A stretch of 44,167 bases of DNA from CAZPHI01 sp964586425 (GCA_964586425.1 CAZPHI010000014.1:1-44167); one strand, 5' to 3'; positions 1 through 7,475 are shown, counted from the stretch's first letter. Translations and numbers: made by a program. The notes: generated by a model not told the origin, from the sequence alone.

Positions 1-55
1 GTTTAACCTCGCAGGATTTTAAGTCCTGTGCGTCTGCCAATTCCGCCACGCCGGC
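1..55 (-). tRNA. tRNA-Leu (anticodon TAA), 3' part cut by window edge
   Basis: Read on the minus strand from position 55, the sequence begins GCCGGCGTGGCGGAATTGGC, the usual start of a bacterial leucine tRNA with its A-box. The anticodon arm CAGGACTTAAAATCCTG has a 5-bp stem and a UAA anticodon. The window ends in the variable arm, so the T-arm and acceptor end are missing. It lies 25 bases downstream of tRNA-Tyr and shares its promoter. Confidence 0.93.
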
Positions 56-80
56 TAAACTGGACTTATGTAATCCATAA

Positions 81-162
81 TGGATGGAGAAGGATTCGAA
101 CCTTCGAAGACGTCGTCAACAGATTTACAGTCTGCCCCCTTTGGCCGCTCGGGAATCCATCC
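81..162 (-). tRNA. tRNA-Tyr (anticodon GTA)
   Basis: On the minus strand the gene starts GGATGGATTCCCGAGCGGCC. It has the anticodon region ACTGTAAATCT (GUA), a long variable arm as expected for a class II tRNA, the T-loop GGTTCGAATCC and the closing acceptor strand TCCATCC plus discriminator A. No CCA is encoded after the discriminator, so CCA must be added after transcription. It is the first gene of a tRNA-Tyr/tRNA-Leu unit. Confidence 0.95.
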
Positions 163-206
163 GTATGTGATGTATAGCTGTCAGAAAAGCGCTCTGACAG
201 TTACAA

Positions 207-235
207 ATTATATCATATGAACGTGTACATGGCAA
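207..235 (-). promoter_or_regulatory. promoter of the tRNA-Tyr/tRNA-Leu unit
   Basis: Minus strand: TTGCCA (230-235), a 17-base spacer, then a perfect TATAAT (207-212). Transcription would start near 200, inside an 8-bp inverted repeat at 178-200 (CTGTCAGA, 7-base loop, TCTGACAG) that lies before tRNA-Tyr. The repeat has no U-tract, so it is not a typical terminator; it could be a leader structure. Confidence 0.75.
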
Positions 236-274
236 GGCTTTTTTTAATATATTTTGAGTGCTTTTAGCAAGAGG

Positions 275-421
275 CTAAGGTATATATTCCTTCATTTCAA
301 ATCGTTCAATATATTCTTGCTCATTAAAATACTTTAGAATTTCCTTCAAACGAAGTACTTTTTCAAATGTATCTCTTACAAATCCATTATCACTTGCGAT
401 TCGTCCAATTTCGGTTTTATT
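275..421 (-). pseudogene. AbiEii toxin remnant (start codon lost, about 49 codons left)
   Basis: Directly after abiEi an open stretch on the minus strand reads NKTEIGRIASDNGFVRDTFE, continues KVLRLKEILKYFNEQEYIER and ends at TAG (275-277). This resembles the N-terminus of AbiEii/AbiGii nucleotidyltransferase toxins, normally about 250-300 residues. The nucleotidyltransferase core is absent. No start codon is present: the codon before AAT is TAT. The local sequence GCAATATAATAAAACC would become GCAATATGAATAAAACC with one extra G, restoring an ATG in frame and the ATGA overlap typical of abiEi-abiEii. The GGAGG ribosome site is still present upstream. I infer a one-base deletion plus loss of the rest of the gene. 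Confidence 0.72.
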
Positions 422-1187
422 ATATTGCGGCGTCCTCCATCACTCCATTCTTCAACTTACTTAAGTTCTCCGGAACAATTAGTTTCCATTCCTTATTGTA
501 TCGACCAACTAACATATCTTTTGTCAAATATCGTTTGCTCTTTCCGATTTGACTCTTACATTTATCAAAGAAAGTATCCGTTAATCCTATTTGATCTTTT
601 TGATTTTCTAATAAAAAACCCATCTTCTGATATAAAAAATGGTTTGACATCAATTCAAGATACTTAAGTATTCTCTTTTCCTGCATATGATTCAAAGAAT
701 TAATATCTTGTACCACCTCTTCTAATCCAGATATCTTATCCATATCTTTTACACTGTCTACAAGAGTTCGTTCTAAATTTGTAATCCTTACTCCTCCACT
801 ATACGAAGGTGACTCTACACCTTCTCTATTCTTAGTTGGTACATACCGATAAGTATACCCATTAAATTCAAATTCTCGAAAACTTGTCTCTGAAGATACA
901 TATACATCATAATATACCTGATCGGCTATCCCATAATACTCCATTGCAGTATGATGAGATACGTAAGATGTTGGCGTAATATTACTAGCAATTTGAAACC
1001 GATTTGCAACTGGCGCACCGGTTTCACCACTGATGCAGGTGTACATATTATTACGAATCTTAACTACTATTTTTTCTTTCATCAATCGCTTAACTGCTGA
1101 GCGTGCACTATCTAAATTATTATAATATTGATTTACATCATCTATGGTAAATACTGGGTTCTTTAATAGTTCGAAATACAAATTCAT
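420..1187 (-). CDS. AbiEi-type antitoxin / transcriptional regulator (orphan)
   Basis: A 255-residue protein with the layout of AbiEi antitoxins. The N-terminal winged helix covers roughly residues 1-60, including the pattern FTIDDVNQYYNN...ARSAVKRLMKEKIVVKIRNNMYT. It is followed by the AbiEi body with YVSHHTAMEYYGIAD and ITNLERTLVDSV. In type IV AbiE systems this protein neutralises the AbiEii nucleotidyltransferase and represses its own operon. GGGAGG lies 5 bases before the ATG, so the start is well supported. The toxin gene that should follow is only a short broken remnant, so this is an antitoxin without a working partner here. It could act as an anti-addiction factor or simply be decaying. 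Confidence 0.85.
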   Translation of the reverse strand: MNLYFELLKNPVFTIDDVNQYYNNLDSARSAVKRLMKEKIVVKIRNNMYTCISGETGAPVANRFQIASNITPTSYVSHHTAMEYYGIADQVYYDVYVSSETSFREFEFNGYTYRYVPTKNREGVESPSYSGGVRITNLERTLVDSVKDMDKISGLEEVVQDINSLNHMQEKRILKYLELMSNHFLYQKMGFLLENQKDQIGLTDTFFDKCKSQIGKSKRYLTKDMLVGRYNKEWKLIVPENLSKLKNGVMEDAAI

Positions 1188-1228
1188 ATATGCCTCCCTG
1201 TTTATTATAAAGTCATTTATATTTACTA

Positions 1229-1259
1229 ATAAACCATATTGTCCTTTTTATAAACCATA
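1229..1259. promoter_or_regulatory. candidate AbiEi operator: two 10-bp direct repeats 21 bp apart
   Basis: ATAAACCATA occurs at 1229-1238 and again at 1250-1259, a spacing of exactly 21 bp or two helical turns. The second copy touches the -10 box of the abiEi promoter and both lie between promoter and gene. AbiEi proteins are known to bind DNA and repress their own operon, so this is a reasonable operator. Binding is inferred. Confidence 0.5.
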
Positions 1260-1287
1260 ATATACTCTGAATTTTTGTCAATGTCAA
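1259..1287 (-). promoter_or_regulatory. promoter of abiEi
   Basis: Minus strand: a perfect TTGACA -35 (1282-1287), a 17-base spacer and TATATT -10 (1259-1264). A second TTGACA follows immediately (1276-1281) but is too close to this -10. The leader is about 65 bases. Confidence 0.7.
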
Positions 1288-1367
1288 GTTTATTTTTTTA
1301 TCATTATAGCTTGTATGATTGATAGATAAGATAGAATTAGTTTTATTAATATTATTGCCAAATTGTT

Positions 1368-2150
1368 TTATGTAAAATATCTATCAATTATATCTTGTAT
1401 TTGTTCAGAATCTATAGGATGTTGTTTTGTTTCATATGTTGTAATTAGATCTATAGTTGGAATTATCCCATTGTTTCCATACGTACGAAGTTTTTTAAAT
1501 GTACGATTGCGATAATTAATATCATCCATCATTCCAAAATGTTCCCAATAGATTATTTTCCTAGATTTAGGATTAAGAATTGTAAAGTCCGGATATACAA
1601 CCGAATCTTTAAGAGTCAATTTGTACTCGTATCTAAATGGAATATGATTCATAAAAAGATTATTGGCTATAATTTCTTCTGATTTTGATCTAACAACATG
1701 TCCTGATACGCATCTATGGATAAGATTCTCAGGGTTCTTATCATTTGTGTCGTATTTCTCATGTTCCCACTCGTGAATATCAAATATGTTTTTTAAACCT
1801 TCAATTAATATATCATGATAAATTGAGTTTTCAGAAATAAGTAATTGCGCTTTTGATGGTGATTTTTGCATAGAAGTGATTATTCTATCTAACATCTTGA
1901 TTTGTTGAGATATTTCATCACATTGTAACTGATAGTATTTTTTAACTGCCAGTTTTTCTGCCTTTGAGAATTCCTTTTTAGGAATATAAATTGGATTAGA
2001 ACCGTTACTCACGTAACATTTTAGTTGTTTTCCACTTTTAGAAAGAATAAGTTGCCCTTTGGGTGCCTTATTAATATAAGACTTCAATTCTACTAACCTA
2101 GAATTAAGTTGCCGCCTGATTTTAATTATTTTATCTAATATATAGTGCAC
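1368..2150 (-). CDS. PD-(D/E)XK-like nuclease-domain protein, unnamed
   Basis: A 260-residue protein. The first half (about 1-125) is basic and helical, rich in Lys and Gln, with a small beta part near residues 30-60. The second half looks like a restriction-endonuclease fold: RSKSEEIIANNLF, then VVYPDFTI, then a strand with KIIYWEHFGMMDD. A conserved Glu in the first helix followed by PD and W-E-H fits the E...PD...(D/E)xK/H nuclease pattern. Such proteins are common in Clostridia and their substrate is not known to me. The start is GTG at 2150, only one base after AAGGAG, which is unusually close; no better start is visible. It has its own consensus promoter and sits beside abiEi, suggesting an accessory or defence patch. 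Confidence 0.6.
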   Translation of the reverse strand: MHYILDKIIKIRRQLNSRLVELKSYINKAPKGQLILSKSGKQLKCYVSNGSNPIYIPKKEFSKAEKLAVKKYYQLQCDEISQQIKMLDRIITSMQKSPSKAQLLISENSIYHDILIEGLKNIFDIHEWEHEKYDTNDKNPENLIHRCVSGHVVRSKSEEIIANNLFMNHIPFRYEYKLTLKDSVVYPDFTILNPKSRKIIYWEHFGMMDDINYRNRTFKKLRTYGNNGIIPTIDLITTYETKQHPIDSEQIQDIIDRYFT

Positions 2151-2174
2151 GCTCCTTTTATATGATATATTCTT

Positions 2175-2203
2175 ATTATAATTGTAAGTATTGCAATTGT
2201 CAA
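2175..2203 (-). promoter_or_regulatory. consensus promoter of the nuclease gene
   Basis: Minus strand: TTGACA (2198-2203), 17-base spacer, TATAAT (2175-2180), a perfect match at both boxes. The leader is about 20 bases. Confidence 0.8.
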
Positions 2204-2257
2204 TATAAAGTATATATTATTTTCATTTAATTGTTAATATATTGTATTAAACATTAG

Positions 2258-2291
2258 CTTCTTGGCGCTTTCGGCTTCTTGGCACTTTCGG
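2258..2291. repeat. 17-bp tandem repeat, two copies
   Basis: CTTCTTGGCGCTTTCGG (2258-2274) is followed directly by CTTCTTGGCACTTTCGG (2275-2291), with one difference. It lies in the gene-free stretch 2204-2485 beside the larger 72-bp repeats. Confidence 0.8.
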
Positions 2292-2315
2292 TTTCTCACC
2301 AACAATTCTATTCCA

Positions 2316-2485
2316 GCCTCAAGTCATAAATTAAGGTAAGGGAGCTACTTTTTCTTCTCCCTTGCCTTCACAATCCATTCTTCGCCAGACCAAAAGCCTT
2401 ATTTAAGGCAAGGGGCTTGCTTTTTCTTCTCCCTTACCTTTTCTAGACCTTCTTCGTCAGCCTCAAGTCTTAATTTAAGGCAAGG
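2316..2485. repeat. 72-bp tandem repeat with hairpin, at least 2.4 copies, running into the N gap
   Basis: Units start at 2316, 2388 and 2460 (period 72). Each holds a near-perfect hairpin: AAGGTAAGGGAG (2333-2344) pairs with CTCCCTTGCCTT (2357-2368), and 72 bases later AAGGCAAGGGG (2405-2415) pairs with CTCCCTTACCTT (2429-2440). Compensatory changes keep the pairing. The third copy is cut by the N gap, so the true copy number is unknown. On the minus strand these hairpins follow the last gene of the surface-glycan operon and could act as tandem terminators. The rest of 2204-2485 shows no coding signal. Confidence 0.85.
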
Positions 2486-2585
2486 NNNNNNNNNNNNNNN
2501 NNNNNNNNNNNNNNNNNNNNNNNNNNNNNNNNNNNNNNNNNNNNNNNNNNNNNNNNNNNNNNNNNNNNNNNNNNNNNNNNNNNNN
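2486..2585. other. assembly gap, 100 N
   Basis: Exactly 100 N, a conventional scaffold-gap length, so the true size is unknown. It falls at the edge of the 72-bp repeat array and hides the 3' end of the membrane protein gene at 2586-3212. Confidence 0.97.
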
Positions 2586-3212
2586 ATGAATTCTGGACTT
2601 CATAGATTCCATTACGGCAACTGTAAGGCAAAAAACAATACCCATGCAAATCAGGAATATATAATCATTATTATGATAGATAAGTCTGTCGTCAACCGGT
2701 GCATCATATATGTCGAGCTCCGTTGTGTAGAGACGCACGATTGCCAGAATATTAAGTATCATTGCTCCGATTGAAAGAACACATGCTAGTATCTTATTAC
2801 GTTTATTTTCAATGAGAAATGCTGTTAACTTTATCTTCGCTGCAACAAGATTAAGTACGAGTACCAGTAAAGTGTACAGAATAATCATCAGTGCATACGG
2901 TGTAATGTTGCTGATGTATTTGCCCTCAGGTGTAACCTTGTTGATTTTTAACATAAACAGTGCAAGGCTAATACTAAAACTAACTGCAAAAATCACAAGA
3001 TTCTTGATAATCACCTCATCATACAAACGGTGATGTCCAATCGTTTTTTCGTTGTCATTATCCTTTTGACTATCCAGGCTCTCGCTGACAGCTTGATGCA
3101 TCTTTGAATTTATCTCTTCTTGATGCGTCTCTGCATGCATCTCTGCATTTATCTCTGGATTTGTCCCTGCATTTATATGTGAATTTGTCTCTGCATTCAT
3201 CTGCTCATTCAT
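2586..3212 (-). CDS. membrane protein with 8-residue N-terminal repeats, 3' end lost in N gap
   Basis: The last gene of the GDP-rhamnose operon. From the ATG at 3212 the first 25 residues are three imperfect 8-residue repeats (MNAETNSH, INAGTNPE, INAEMHAE), encoded by 24-bp DNA repeats. A charged stretch to about residue 60 follows, then four hydrophobic segments typical of a polytopic membrane protein. The sequence runs into the N gap after ESMKSRIH, so the C-terminus is unseen. The ATG at 3212 overlaps the acyltransferase stop as ATGA and is preferred; an ATG at 3236 is also in frame but lacks a ribosome site. I do not recognise a family. The context suggests a role in surface-glycan modification. 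Confidence 0.65.
3129..3200. repeat. 24-bp coding repeats (8 residues), three copies
   Basis: Within the N-terminal coding region of the membrane protein, three 24-bp units occupy 3177-3200, 3153-3176 and 3129-3152. On the minus strand each starts with ATGAATGCA or ATAAATGCA. Being in multiples of three, copy-number change would keep the frame. Confidence 0.65.
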
Positions 3213-4270
3213 CTGCTTTTCCATCTTGCTCTCCATTGTTTGAAATATACTGATGTTCCATAAAATAATGATGATATTACAATGTCCACTATTAATACTG
3301 CTACAGCATATAGCACTCCAATAGTTAGGCTGTTCTTTTCAAATATATAATCTATGGCATCAAGAATTGGAAACTGTAATACATACATCCATCCTGATAT
3401 ACCTGTAAGATACTTTATTATTCTACCCCTGAGATATATATGTCCGGCAGCAACTGCAATCAATGTAACCGATGCTATACCACATAGATTCTTAAGGACA
3501 ATACCTATGTAAGAGCTGTCAGGAAGCTTGATTCCATATGCTCCTATTGCCGCACATATTAGTGCTGCAATGATAACAAGTATCTTCCTTTTGCTCATCC
3601 ACTCCGATACACAATCCCAGTATTCACTAATTATAATACCCCATGGGAAAGCAAGTATACTTATGTAATATGGCTTTTCCATTCCTGTTGCAATTAATAT
3701 AACCATTGCAACTATTGTAATGACTGTCACGAGCAACACACGCATTCTTCTAAGCTTTATAATTCCGTCAGTCACGTTGGTGCCTTTGCCGTTACTCATC
3801 CGATATGCAATACAGAATACTGCATAGAATACTGCGTAGAATACAAGATAGAAGAAAAGCATCTCGAATATGTACCAGTTAGTTCGTGTATACAGCGATT
3901 CCACCCACGCAGTAACTGATGAAAAATCCTCATAACGTCCCATAATAAGCGTGTATACAAGCTCGGTTATAATAAGAGCTGCTATAGCTAGTTTGAGGAT
4001 GCCAAAGCATTTTCGAGGAAGAAATCCTTTCAAATAGTTGGCATTATGGTGGTAGGACTGAACCATTCCCCATGCTGAGACAAAGAAAAAGTAGCATACA
4101 ATAAGCATACTCAGCTTATGCATCATCATAAACAGCACAGGGGCTTTGTCCATATGCAGCGCCGTATGTCCCATAACAATCATTATTGCCATGAGTCCAC
4201 GGATGCTATTAATATTGGCTGTATATTCTTTTGAAGTGTAACAGGATTTGGCGCTTATATGCGTATTCAT
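3209..4270 (-). CDS. acyltransferase 3 family membrane protein
   Basis: A 353-residue polytopic membrane protein of the acyltransferase-3 family (OafA/WcaH-like), which moves acyl groups such as acetyl onto surface sugars. The N-terminus has the family signature NSIRGLMAIMIVMGHT, with the Arg and His expected of the active site. About ten hydrophobic segments follow. There is no C-terminal SGNH domain, so it is the short form. The ATG overlaps the stop of the reductase gene (TAATG), showing tight translational linkage. It probably acetylates the glycan made from GDP-rhamnose, though the true substrate cannot be read from sequence. Confidence 0.82.
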   Translation of the reverse strand: MNTHISAKSCYTSKEYTANINSIRGLMAIMIVMGHTALHMDKAPVLFMMMHKLSMLIVCYFFFVSAWGMVQSYHHNANYLKGFLPRKCFGILKLAIAALIITELVYTLIMGRYEDFSSVTAWVESLYTRTNWYIFEMLFFYLVFYAVFYAVFCIAYRMSNGKGTNVTDGIIKLRRMRVLLVTVITIVAMVILIATGMEKPYYISILAFPWGIIISEYWDCVSEWMSKRKILVIIAALICAAIGAYGIKLPDSSYIGIVLKNLCGIASVTLIAVAAGHIYLRGRIIKYLTGISGWMYVLQFPILDAIDYIFEKNSLTIGVLYAVAVLIVDIVISSLFYGTSVYFKQWRARWKSR

Positions 4271-5208
4271 TAGTTGTTATTTCTCCAGTAGTTAAGGGTC
4301 TCTATAAGGGTCTGTTCCAAAGTAATAGTTGGTACCCAGCCGGTACATTCTCTTAATTTAGTTGTATCAGCCTCGATAATTGGCACATCAACTGGACGTA
4401 GTCTATCTGGGTCTACCTCTGACTTGATATCGCAGTCAGATAATGCAATTATGCTGTCTAAGATAGACTGGATTGTAACTGCATGTCCGCTTCCTACATT
4501 GTATGTCTCACCGGCAATACCTTTGTCCATAAGAAGGCTATATGATCTAACAACATCTCTAACATCTGTAAAATCACGTTTTGCACTAAGGTTACCTGTG
4601 TGAATAACTGGCTCTTTAAGGCCTTTTTCAATATCTGCTACCTGCTTGCAGAAATCAGCAACAACGAACATTGGTGCCTGGTTAGGACCGATGTGGTTGA
4701 AAGCTCTCACGCTCATGATGTCCATCTTGTATCCTGTTGCATAGATTTTACCAATCATATTCTGGCATGATTTTGTTGCAGCATAGATATTACCTGGTCT
4801 TAATACATTATCTTCAACAATTGGTGATTCATTAGGAAGTATATGTCCATATTCCTCACCTGAACCGATAAGAAGAATTCTTGGTTTGTAATCAAGCTCG
4901 CGTACCTCGTCAAGAACGTTAACGCTGCCCTTTATATTAACATCAATAGTAAGTGCTGGATTCTTCCATGATAAGGCAACTGAACTCTGTGCTGCCAGAT
5001 GGAATATATAATCCGGTCTTACCTTCTCTAATACGTCTTTAATCTGTTCTCTCTCTAAGATGTTCATGTCATATACATCGACATTGGAAGCTTCAATCTT
5101 CTCGTTTGCCATCTTAGTTACACTTACCTGCCACTGTCTGTCATCTCTAAGATGCTTAATAAGATAATTTCCAACAAACCCCGCAGCTCCAATAATTAAT
5201 GCTTTCAT
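4270..5208 (-). CDS. rmd: GDP-6-deoxy-D-mannose reductase (Rmd type)
   Basis: A 312-residue extended short-chain dehydrogenase. It has the nucleotide motif GAAGFVGNYL at the N-terminus, HLAAQSSVALSW, the catalytic YAATK, and FNHIGPNQAPMFVVADFCKQ, which is characteristic of Rmd proteins that reduce GDP-4-keto-6-deoxy-D-mannose to GDP-D-rhamnose. The start is placed at the second ATG (5208) because GGAGG (5215-5219) is 6 bases before it and touches the first ATG at 5214. A fucose synthase (Fcl) would need a C3/C5 epimerase signature not seen here. It lies after gmd, separated by a rho-independent hairpin, so its expression may be lower than gmd or depend on read-through. Confidence 0.85.
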   Translation of the reverse strand: MKALIIGAAGFVGNYLIKHLRDDRQWQVSVTKMANEKIEASNVDVYDMNILEREQIKDVLEKVRPDYIFHLAAQSSVALSWKNPALTIDVNIKGSVNVLDEVRELDYKPRILLIGSGEEYGHILPNESPIVEDNVLRPGNIYAATKSCQNMIGKIYATGYKMDIMSVRAFNHIGPNQAPMFVVADFCKQVADIEKGLKEPVIHTGNLSAKRDFTDVRDVVRSYSLLMDKGIAGETYNVGSGHAVTIQSILDSIIALSDCDIKSEVDPDRLRPVDVPIIEADTTKLRECTGWVPTITLEQTLIETLNYWRNNN

Positions 5209-5251
5209 AGGCATCCTCCATAATTCTTATAATCACAATTTCTGGTAAAGT

Positions 5252-5293
5252 AAAAAAGCTGCCGTACAAGTCTTCTCACTTAATACGACAGCT
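5252..5293 (-). terminator. rho-independent terminator between gmd and rmd
   Basis: Minus strand: AGCTGTCGTA (5284-5293) pairs with TACGGCAGCT (5257-5266), a 10-bp stem with one G-U pair and a 17-base loop, followed by TTTTTT (5252-5257). It sits inside the operon, where it can reduce transcription of rmd, the acyltransferase and the membrane protein relative to manC-gmd. No clear promoter is visible in the short stretch between it and rmd. Confidence 0.8.
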
Positions 5294-5309
5294 GTACTCA
5301 CAATTCTAA

Positions 5310-6341
5310 TTAAAGGTTAGCTGCTTTAATCTCTTTGGCAACTAATTCCATATCGTTCTTAACCATTCTCTCTACTAACTCTGAGAATGAGATCTCTCTA
5401 ACCCAACCAAGTGTGTTATCAGCTTTTGCTGGATTACCAATAAGAAGTTCAACCTCTGCTGGTCTGAAGAACTGTGGATTAACTTTAACTAAAGTCTTTC
5501 CTGTTGCTTTATCTTTACCGATTTCGTCAACGCCAACACCTGACCATTCGATTTCAATGTCAACATGTTTGAATGCTGTTTCAACGAATTCTCTTACTGT
5601 TCTTGTCTCGTTAGTTGCGATTACGTAATCATCTGGTGTATCCTGCTGAAGCATTAACCACATAGCTTTAACGTAATCCTTTGAATGACCCCAATCACGC
5701 TTTGCATCCATATTACCTAATTCAACATGATCCTGAACGCCCTGTTTGATTCTTGCAACTGCATCTGTAATCTTTCTAGTAACGAACTCCTTACCACGTC
5801 TTTCACTTTCATGATTGAAGAGGATACCACTACAAGCATAGAGATTATAGCTCTCTCTGTAGTTCTTTGTAATCCAGTGTCCGTATAATTTGGCAACTCC
5901 GTATGGGCTTCTTGGGTAGAAAGGTGTTGTCTCATCCTGTGGAATAGCCTGTACTTTACCGAACATCTCTGATGTAGAAGCCTGATAGAATCTAGCTTCT
6001 GGCTTAACTGTTCTGATTGCTTCAAGCATGTTAGTAACACCAAGTGCATCTATCTCAGCTGTTCCAATTGGTGTATCCCATGATGTTGCAACGAATGACT
6101 GTGCAGCAAGGTTGTATACTTCATCAGCCTGTGATATCTTCATAGCCTGAATTAATGATATAACATCTGTCATATCAGCATAGATGAAGTGAATCTTGTC
6201 TTTAATATGTTCAACGTTACCATAAGTAATTTCACATTTTCTTCTCATAAGACCATATACATTATAGCCTTTTTCTAATAATAATTCTGCAAGGTATGAA
6301 CCATCCTGTCCTGTAATACCTGTGATTAATGCATTCTTCAT
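5310..6341 (-). CDS. gmd: GDP-mannose 4,6-dehydratase
   Basis: A 343-residue Gmd. The N-terminus is MKNALITGITGQDGSYLAEL, with the glycine-rich NADP site, followed by the catalytic triad region STSEMFG and YGVAKLYGHW (Tyr-x3-Lys), and ILFNHESERRG, all standard for Gmd. It converts GDP-D-mannose to GDP-4-keto-6-deoxy-D-mannose. The start is the ATG at 6341, preceded by GAGG with 8 bases of spacing; the longer frame upstream has no ribosome site. It follows manC by 35 bases in the same unit, and Rmd uses its product. Confidence 0.95.
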   Translation of the reverse strand: MKNALITGITGQDGSYLAELLLEKGYNVYGLMRRKCEITYGNVEHIKDKIHFIYADMTDVISLIQAMKISQADEVYNLAAQSFVATSWDTPIGTAEIDALGVTNMLEAIRTVKPEARFYQASTSEMFGKVQAIPQDETTPFYPRSPYGVAKLYGHWITKNYRESYNLYACSGILFNHESERRGKEFVTRKITDAVARIKQGVQDHVELGNMDAKRDWGHSKDYVKAMWLMLQQDTPDDYVIATNETRTVREFVETAFKHVDIEIEWSGVGVDEIGKDKATGKTLVKVNPQFFRPAEVELLIGNPAKADNTLGWVREISFSELVERMVKNDMELVAKEIKAANL

Positions 6342-6376
6342 AAATTTACCTCTTCCCTGCGTCAATTGCGCTTATT

Positions 6377-7447
6377 CTATAGATACTCGTTCTTGCCTGC
6401 TTCTCTTAACTTGGCAAGTACCTGTTTGATTTCTCCTGCGTTCTCCTTGTTGCATACAAGTGTCGCATCATCTGTATCGACGATTACAATATCTCTAAGT
6501 CCAACAGTTGCGATAAGCTTGTCGTGACCTTCAATTGTACAATTCTTAGTGTTAACTGTGACAACATTACCGTTGATAACATTATTCTCTTCGTCAACCT
6601 TCTTAACTCGCTCAACTGCAAGCCATGAGCCTACATCATCCCAACCGAAGTTACCAGGAAGAATGAAGATATTATCAGCCTTCTCCATGATACCATAATC
6701 AACTGATTCTGATGCAAATGCTGTGAATTCTGTGTTAAGGACTTCGTCCTCTACAGGTGTTCCGATTGAATCCTTGATTCTAAGTAAACCTTCATATATG
6801 TCAGGCATGTATGTCTTGAAGTTATCAAGAATTGTTGATACCTTCCAAGCAAACATTCCACTATTCCAGAGGTAATCTCCAGATGCAAGATATTCTTTAG
6901 CTACATTAAGACTTGGTTTTTCAACAAACTTATCAACTACAAAAGCTGCACCATTCTTATTAGCTGCATCATACTTGATATATCCATATCCAGTCTCTGG
7001 ATAGTTAGGTGTAATACCAATAGTAACAAGATTGTTGGCTTCTTCTGCTACTTTGCAGGCATTCTCGAATGTCTCTGCGAATATATCATTGAACTTAATT
7101 AGATGGTCTGATGGAAGTACTATCATTGTTGCATCATCATACTTCTTTGCAACATGTACTGCTCCAAGTCCGATACATGGTGCTGTATTTCTTCCAACTG
7201 GTTCACAGAGAATATTCTCTTCTGGAAGTCCTGGAAGCTGCTCCATAACCAGACTCTTGTAGGCTTTGTTAGTTGCAATATATACATCTTCTAATGCAAC
7301 TATTGGGCTGATACGCTCAACTGTAAGCTGAATCATTGTTTTGCCATCATCAGTCAGCGATAAAAACTGTTTTGGAAGTGTCACACGACTCTTTGGCCAA
7401 AAACGTTCGCCCTTTCCACCTGCCATAATTAAAGCTGTTCTTTTCAT
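6377..7447 (-). CDS. manC: mannose-1-phosphate guanylyltransferase
   Basis: A 356-residue GDP-mannose pyrophosphorylase. It has the signature MAGGKGERFWPKSR followed by LPKQFL, the substrate segment VLPSDH and the catalytic FVEKPS. It lacks the C-terminal cupin (phosphomannose isomerase) domain of long ManC proteins, so it only forms GDP-mannose from mannose-1-phosphate and GTP. The ATG at 7447 has GGAG 6 bases upstream; the upstream in-frame ATG overlaps that site. It is the first gene of the GDP-D-rhamnose operon. Its product also suits GT4 mannosyltransferases in the window. Confidence 0.94.
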   Translation of the reverse strand: MKRTALIMAGGKGERFWPKSRVTLPKQFLSLTDDGKTMIQLTVERISPIVALEDVYIATNKAYKSLVMEQLPGLPEENILCEPVGRNTAPCIGLGAVHVAKKYDDATMIVLPSDHLIKFNDIFAETFENACKVAEEANNLVTIGITPNYPETGYGYIKYDAANKNGAAFVVDKFVEKPSLNVAKEYLASGDYLWNSGMFAWKVSTILDNFKTYMPDIYEGLLRIKDSIGTPVEDEVLNTEFTAFASESVDYGIMEKADNIFILPGNFGWDDVGSWLAVERVKKVDEENNVINGNVVTVNTKNCTIEGHDKLIATVGLRDIVIVDTDDATLVCNKENAGEIKQVLAKLREAGKNEYL

Positions 7448-7475
7448 AACGTTCTCCATTCTATAATTTATTCAA

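Noticed and set aside
178..200. Terminator between abiEi and tRNA-Tyr
   Set aside because: The 8-bp inverted repeat has no U-tract on either strand and lies at the predicted start of the tRNA transcript.
1..2200. tRNA-linked genomic island next to tRNA-Tyr and tRNA-Leu
   Set aside because: The tRNA 3' ends point to the left edge, away from abiEi and the nuclease. No integrase, no repeat of the tRNA 3' end and no attachment site are visible.
2258..2485. CRISPR array
   Set aside because: The 72-bp and 17-bp repeats are directly tandem with no unique spacers, and no cas gene is near.
3212..3236. Upstream ATG (3236) for the membrane protein
   Set aside because: It has no ribosome site, whereas the ATG at 3212 overlaps the previous stop as ATGA; both remain in frame, so only the N-terminus changes.
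4270..5208. GDP-L-fucose synthase
   Set aside because: The FNHIGPNQAPMFVVADF region and short length match GDP-6-deoxymannose reductases better; nothing typical of the Fcl C3/C5 epimerase site is seen.
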